A stretch of DNA of 64,000 nucleotides from Frondihabitans sp. PAMC 28766 (GTDB taxonomy: Bacteria; Actinomycetota; Actinomycetes; Actinomycetales; Microbacteriaceae), in assembly GCF_001577365.1 (NCBI RefSeq), contig NZ_CP014513.1:3038001-3102000 (forward strand), written 5' to 3'. The notes beneath the pieces were generated by a model, which was not told the origin of the DNA, ran no database searches, and saw only the letters and a list, made by a program, of their open reading frames with translations. How positions within the stretch are numbered: position 1 is the stretch's first letter; every line of letters starts with the position of its first letter. The position numbers and the translations under genes were made by a program. Shown here piece after piece: positions 62,048-64,000 of this stretch.

Positions 62048-64000
62048 GTGAACGGCACCGATCAGGCGCAGGCTTCGCACCGGAACCCTCGCCGGGAGGC
62101 CGCGGCGCGGGTGCGCCTCGCAACCTTCGGGGTGCTGGTGGCCGCGGTCGCAGCACTCGTCTTCGCGCCGGCTCAGGCATCGCATGCCACGTCGCCCGTC
62201 GACCTGAAGGGCGCGTACGTCCTCGACGAAGCCAACGTTCTGAGCAAGTCCGACACGACCTCGATCACGGCATCGCTCAACAAGCTCAACAAGGACACCG
62301 GCATCAACCTGCTCGTCGTCTACGTGCCGAACTTCTCAAATCCTGCCGACCGTGCTTCGTGGGGCGCGAAGACCGCCGACCTCAACAACCTCGGCACGAA
62401 CGACGTCCTGCTCTCGATCGCGGTGCAGGATCGCCAGTACGACGTCTCGAAGGACTCCGGCTCGAAGCTCACCACCTCGCAGCTCGCCTCGATCGAGACC
62501 AAGGATCTCGTGCCCCAGCTGCGCGACTCGAAGTGGGCGGCAGCCGCGACCGCGACCGCCGCCGGCATCGACAGGGCCGCAGGGCCGGCCGATCTCTCGT
62601 GGGTGCCGGTCGTGCTGATCATCGTGGTCGTCGTGATCCTGGCCATCATCGTCTTCGTGGTGATTCGCCGCCGACGGAGCAGAGCGGTCGCCCTGCAGAA
62701 GTCGCAGGCGTCGCAGGCCGAGCTCGACCGCAAAGCCGCAGGGCTGCTCGTCGGGATCGACGATCAGATCACGCAGGCCTCGCAGGAGGTCGGCTTCGCG
62801 ATGGCACAGTTCGGCGAGCAGGCGGCGAAGCCGTTCGCCGAAGCCTTGCGCAGCGCCAAGGACAAGGCGCGGCAGGCGTTCGAACTGCGGCAGAAGCTCG
62901 ACGACGAGATCCCCGACACGCCCGAGCAGAAAAGGGCGTGGACCGAGCAGATCATCGCGCTCTGCGAAGGCGCGCACTCCGACATCGAGGCGCAGTCGGA
63001 GGCCTACGACAAGCTGCGAGCGTCCGAGGCGACCGTCGTCGACGACACTGCGCGGCTGCGCACATCGGCCGCCTCGCTCGCCGATCGTGCCAACGCCGCC
63101 GACAGGACCCTGACCACGCTGACGGCGACGTATTCGGCGAAGGCCGTGTCGAGCATCGCGCAGAACCCCGACCAGGCCGACCGCCTGCTGCAGTTCGTGA
63201 CCGAGACGGCTAGCGAGGCCGAGGCGCAGATCGCCGCTGAGAAGAAGGGCGAGGCAGTCGGCAGCGTGCAGCAGGGCCAGCAGGCGCTGGTTCAGGTGAC
63301 GCAGTTGCTCGACGCGATCGACAAGGCGCAGGATGCCCTCGGGTCGGCGCAGTCGTCGATCGACGCGGCCTCGGCAGACCTCCGCTCCGACCTCGTGGCG
63401 GCCCAGAAGATGCCCGCAGGGTCCGCGCCGGAGGCCGAACTGCAGCAGGCCGTCGGTGAGGTGCAGCAGGCGCTCGGGTTCGCCGACGGCAACCGCGACG
63501 ACCCGCTGGCCGTGCTCGACCGGCTCACGAGCGCGAACACGCGCATCGACACCGCCATGGCAGCCGTCCGCGACGCCGAGGTTGCTCGCCAGCGCGTCCA
63601 GGCCACGCTCGACCAGGCGCTGCTCAACGCGCGCAGCCAGATCAGCGCCGCCCGCGACTTCATCGAGACGCGTCGCGGCGCGATCTCAGCCGGGCCGCGA
63701 ACGCGGCTCTCCGAGGCCGAACGTCACCTCTCGACCGCGGTGAGTCTCGCCACGACCGACCCGGCGAACGCCGTGGCTGAGGCCCAGCAGGCCGCCGCCA
63801 TGGCTAGCGCGGCCGCGAACGACGCCAACGACGAGGTCGGCATGTACCAGCAGCAGCCCGGCTTCGGCGGCGGCGGCCTCGGTGGCCGCGGCGCCGGAGG
63901 GGCAGGCCTCGGCGGGATCCTGACGGGCGTCATCATCGGCGGCCTGCTTAACGGCGGTGGCGGAGGCTTCGGCGGCGGCTTCGGCGGAGGCGGCGGCTTC
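62048..64000 (+). CDS. TPM-domain protein with long coiled coil and Gly-rich tail (C-terminus cut)
   Basis: 651 codons seen, open to the window edge. Signal peptide or anchor (about residues 24-45), then a TPM domain (VDLKGAYVLDEANVLSKSDT...VLLSIAVQDRQYDV), one membrane segment (VPVVLIIVVVVILAIIVFVV, about 183-202), a basic stop RRRRSRA, and about 380 residues of helical coiled coil rich in Ala, Gln and Asp. It ends in a Gly-rich tract (QPGFGGGGLGGRGAGG). TPM domains occur in envelope proteins of unclear function. The GTG has GGGGAG 5 nt upstream. Confidence 0.85.
   Translation, partial: MNGTDQAQASHRNPRREAAARVRLATFGVLVAAVAALVFAPAQASHATSPVDLKGAYVLDEANVLSKSDTTSITASLNKLNKDTGINLLVVYVPNFSNPADRASWGAKTADLNNLGTNDVLLSIAVQDRQYDVSKDSGSKLTTSQLASIETKDLVPQLRDSKWAAAATATAAGIDRAAGPADLSWVPVVLIIVVVVILAIIVFVVIRRRRSRAVALQKSQASQAELDRKAAGLLVGIDDQITQASQEVGFAMAQFGEQAAKPFAEALRSAKDKARQAFELRQKLDDEIPDTPEQKRAWTEQIIALCEGAHSDIEAQSEAYDKLRASEATVVDDTARLRTSAASLADRANAADRTLTTLTATYSAKAVSSIAQNPDQADRLLQFVTETASEAEAQIAAEKKGEAVGSVQQGQQALVQVTQLLDAIDKAQDALGSAQSSIDAASADLRSDLVAAQKMPAGSAPEAELQQAVGEVQQALGFADGNRDDPLAVLDRLTSANTRIDTAMAAVRDAEVARQRVQATLDQALLNARSQISAARDFIETRRGAISAGPRTRLSEAERHLSTAVSLATTDPANAVAEAQQAAAMASAAANDANDEVGMYQQQPGFGGGGLGGRGAGGAGLGGILTGVIIGGLLNGGGGGFGGGFGGGGGF

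Overview
The window is high-GC bacterial DNA with dense, mostly overlapping genes. Almost all are on the minus strand. The gene families and order (ispG, a Rip1-type site-2 protease, dxr, argS-lysA-hom-thrC-thrB, and rho-prfA-prmC-Sua5-WecA-like-atp) point to an actinobacterium. The proteins resemble those of Microbacteriaceae, but the genus cannot be fixed from the sequence alone. Only an asparaginase, an O6-alkylguanine-DNA methyltransferase, a small lipoprotein, tRNA-Arg(CCG) and a TPM-domain protein lie on the plus strand.

Layout. 1-4257: a MoxR / DUF58 / membrane protein / VWA / VWA (Bat-like) operon, cut by the left edge. 4371-6953: ispG and rseP. 6985-13227: a five-gene module made of a second MoxR-type AAA+ ATPase, an unknown protein, an HEIGH metallopeptidase fused to a VWA domain, another unknown protein and a PaaK-like adenylate-forming ligase. 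13238-16228: nadR, pnuC and dxr. 16369-19731: an FKBP lipoprotein, an OsmC protein, an asparaginase and an unknown protein. 19841-35481: a signalling and surface cluster with an FHA protein, PP2C phosphatase, Ser/Thr kinase, 1955-residue repeat protein, third MoxR, DUF58, transglutaminase-like membrane protein and zinc-ribbon/FHA protein. 35607-37022: ogt and yaaA. 37128-51266: the complete F-ATP synthase operon, then AtpI-like, WecA-like, Sua5, prmC, prfA and rho. 51447-58747: argS, an LmeA-like protein, lysA, hom, thrC and thrB. 58863-64000: a lipoprotein, pdxH, tRNA-Arg, a 71-residue protein, an EamA permease and a TPM protein cut by the right edge.

Two points affect how the annotation should be read. 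First, six genes (seven sites: the PaaK-like ligase, an unknown protein, the Ser/Thr kinase twice, thrB, lysA and the EamA permease) are each broken by loss of one base in a short G/C run. Restoring the base rebuilds a normal protein, so consensus or assembly error is more likely than decay. Second, many genes start 6-8 nt after a TANNNT hexamer with no Shine-Dalgarno sequence, the usual layout of leaderless actinobacterial transcripts. This gives the five-gene AAA+ module its own promoter.

The candidates for an undescribed system are the five-gene AAA+/metallopeptidase-VWA/ligase module at 6985-13240 and the kinase-phosphatase-FHA/giant-protein/MoxR cluster at 19841-35493. Three different MoxR-centred modules lie within about 26 kb. 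No CRISPR array, insertion sequence, rRNA or prophage was seen. No gene-free stretch exceeds about 200 bases.
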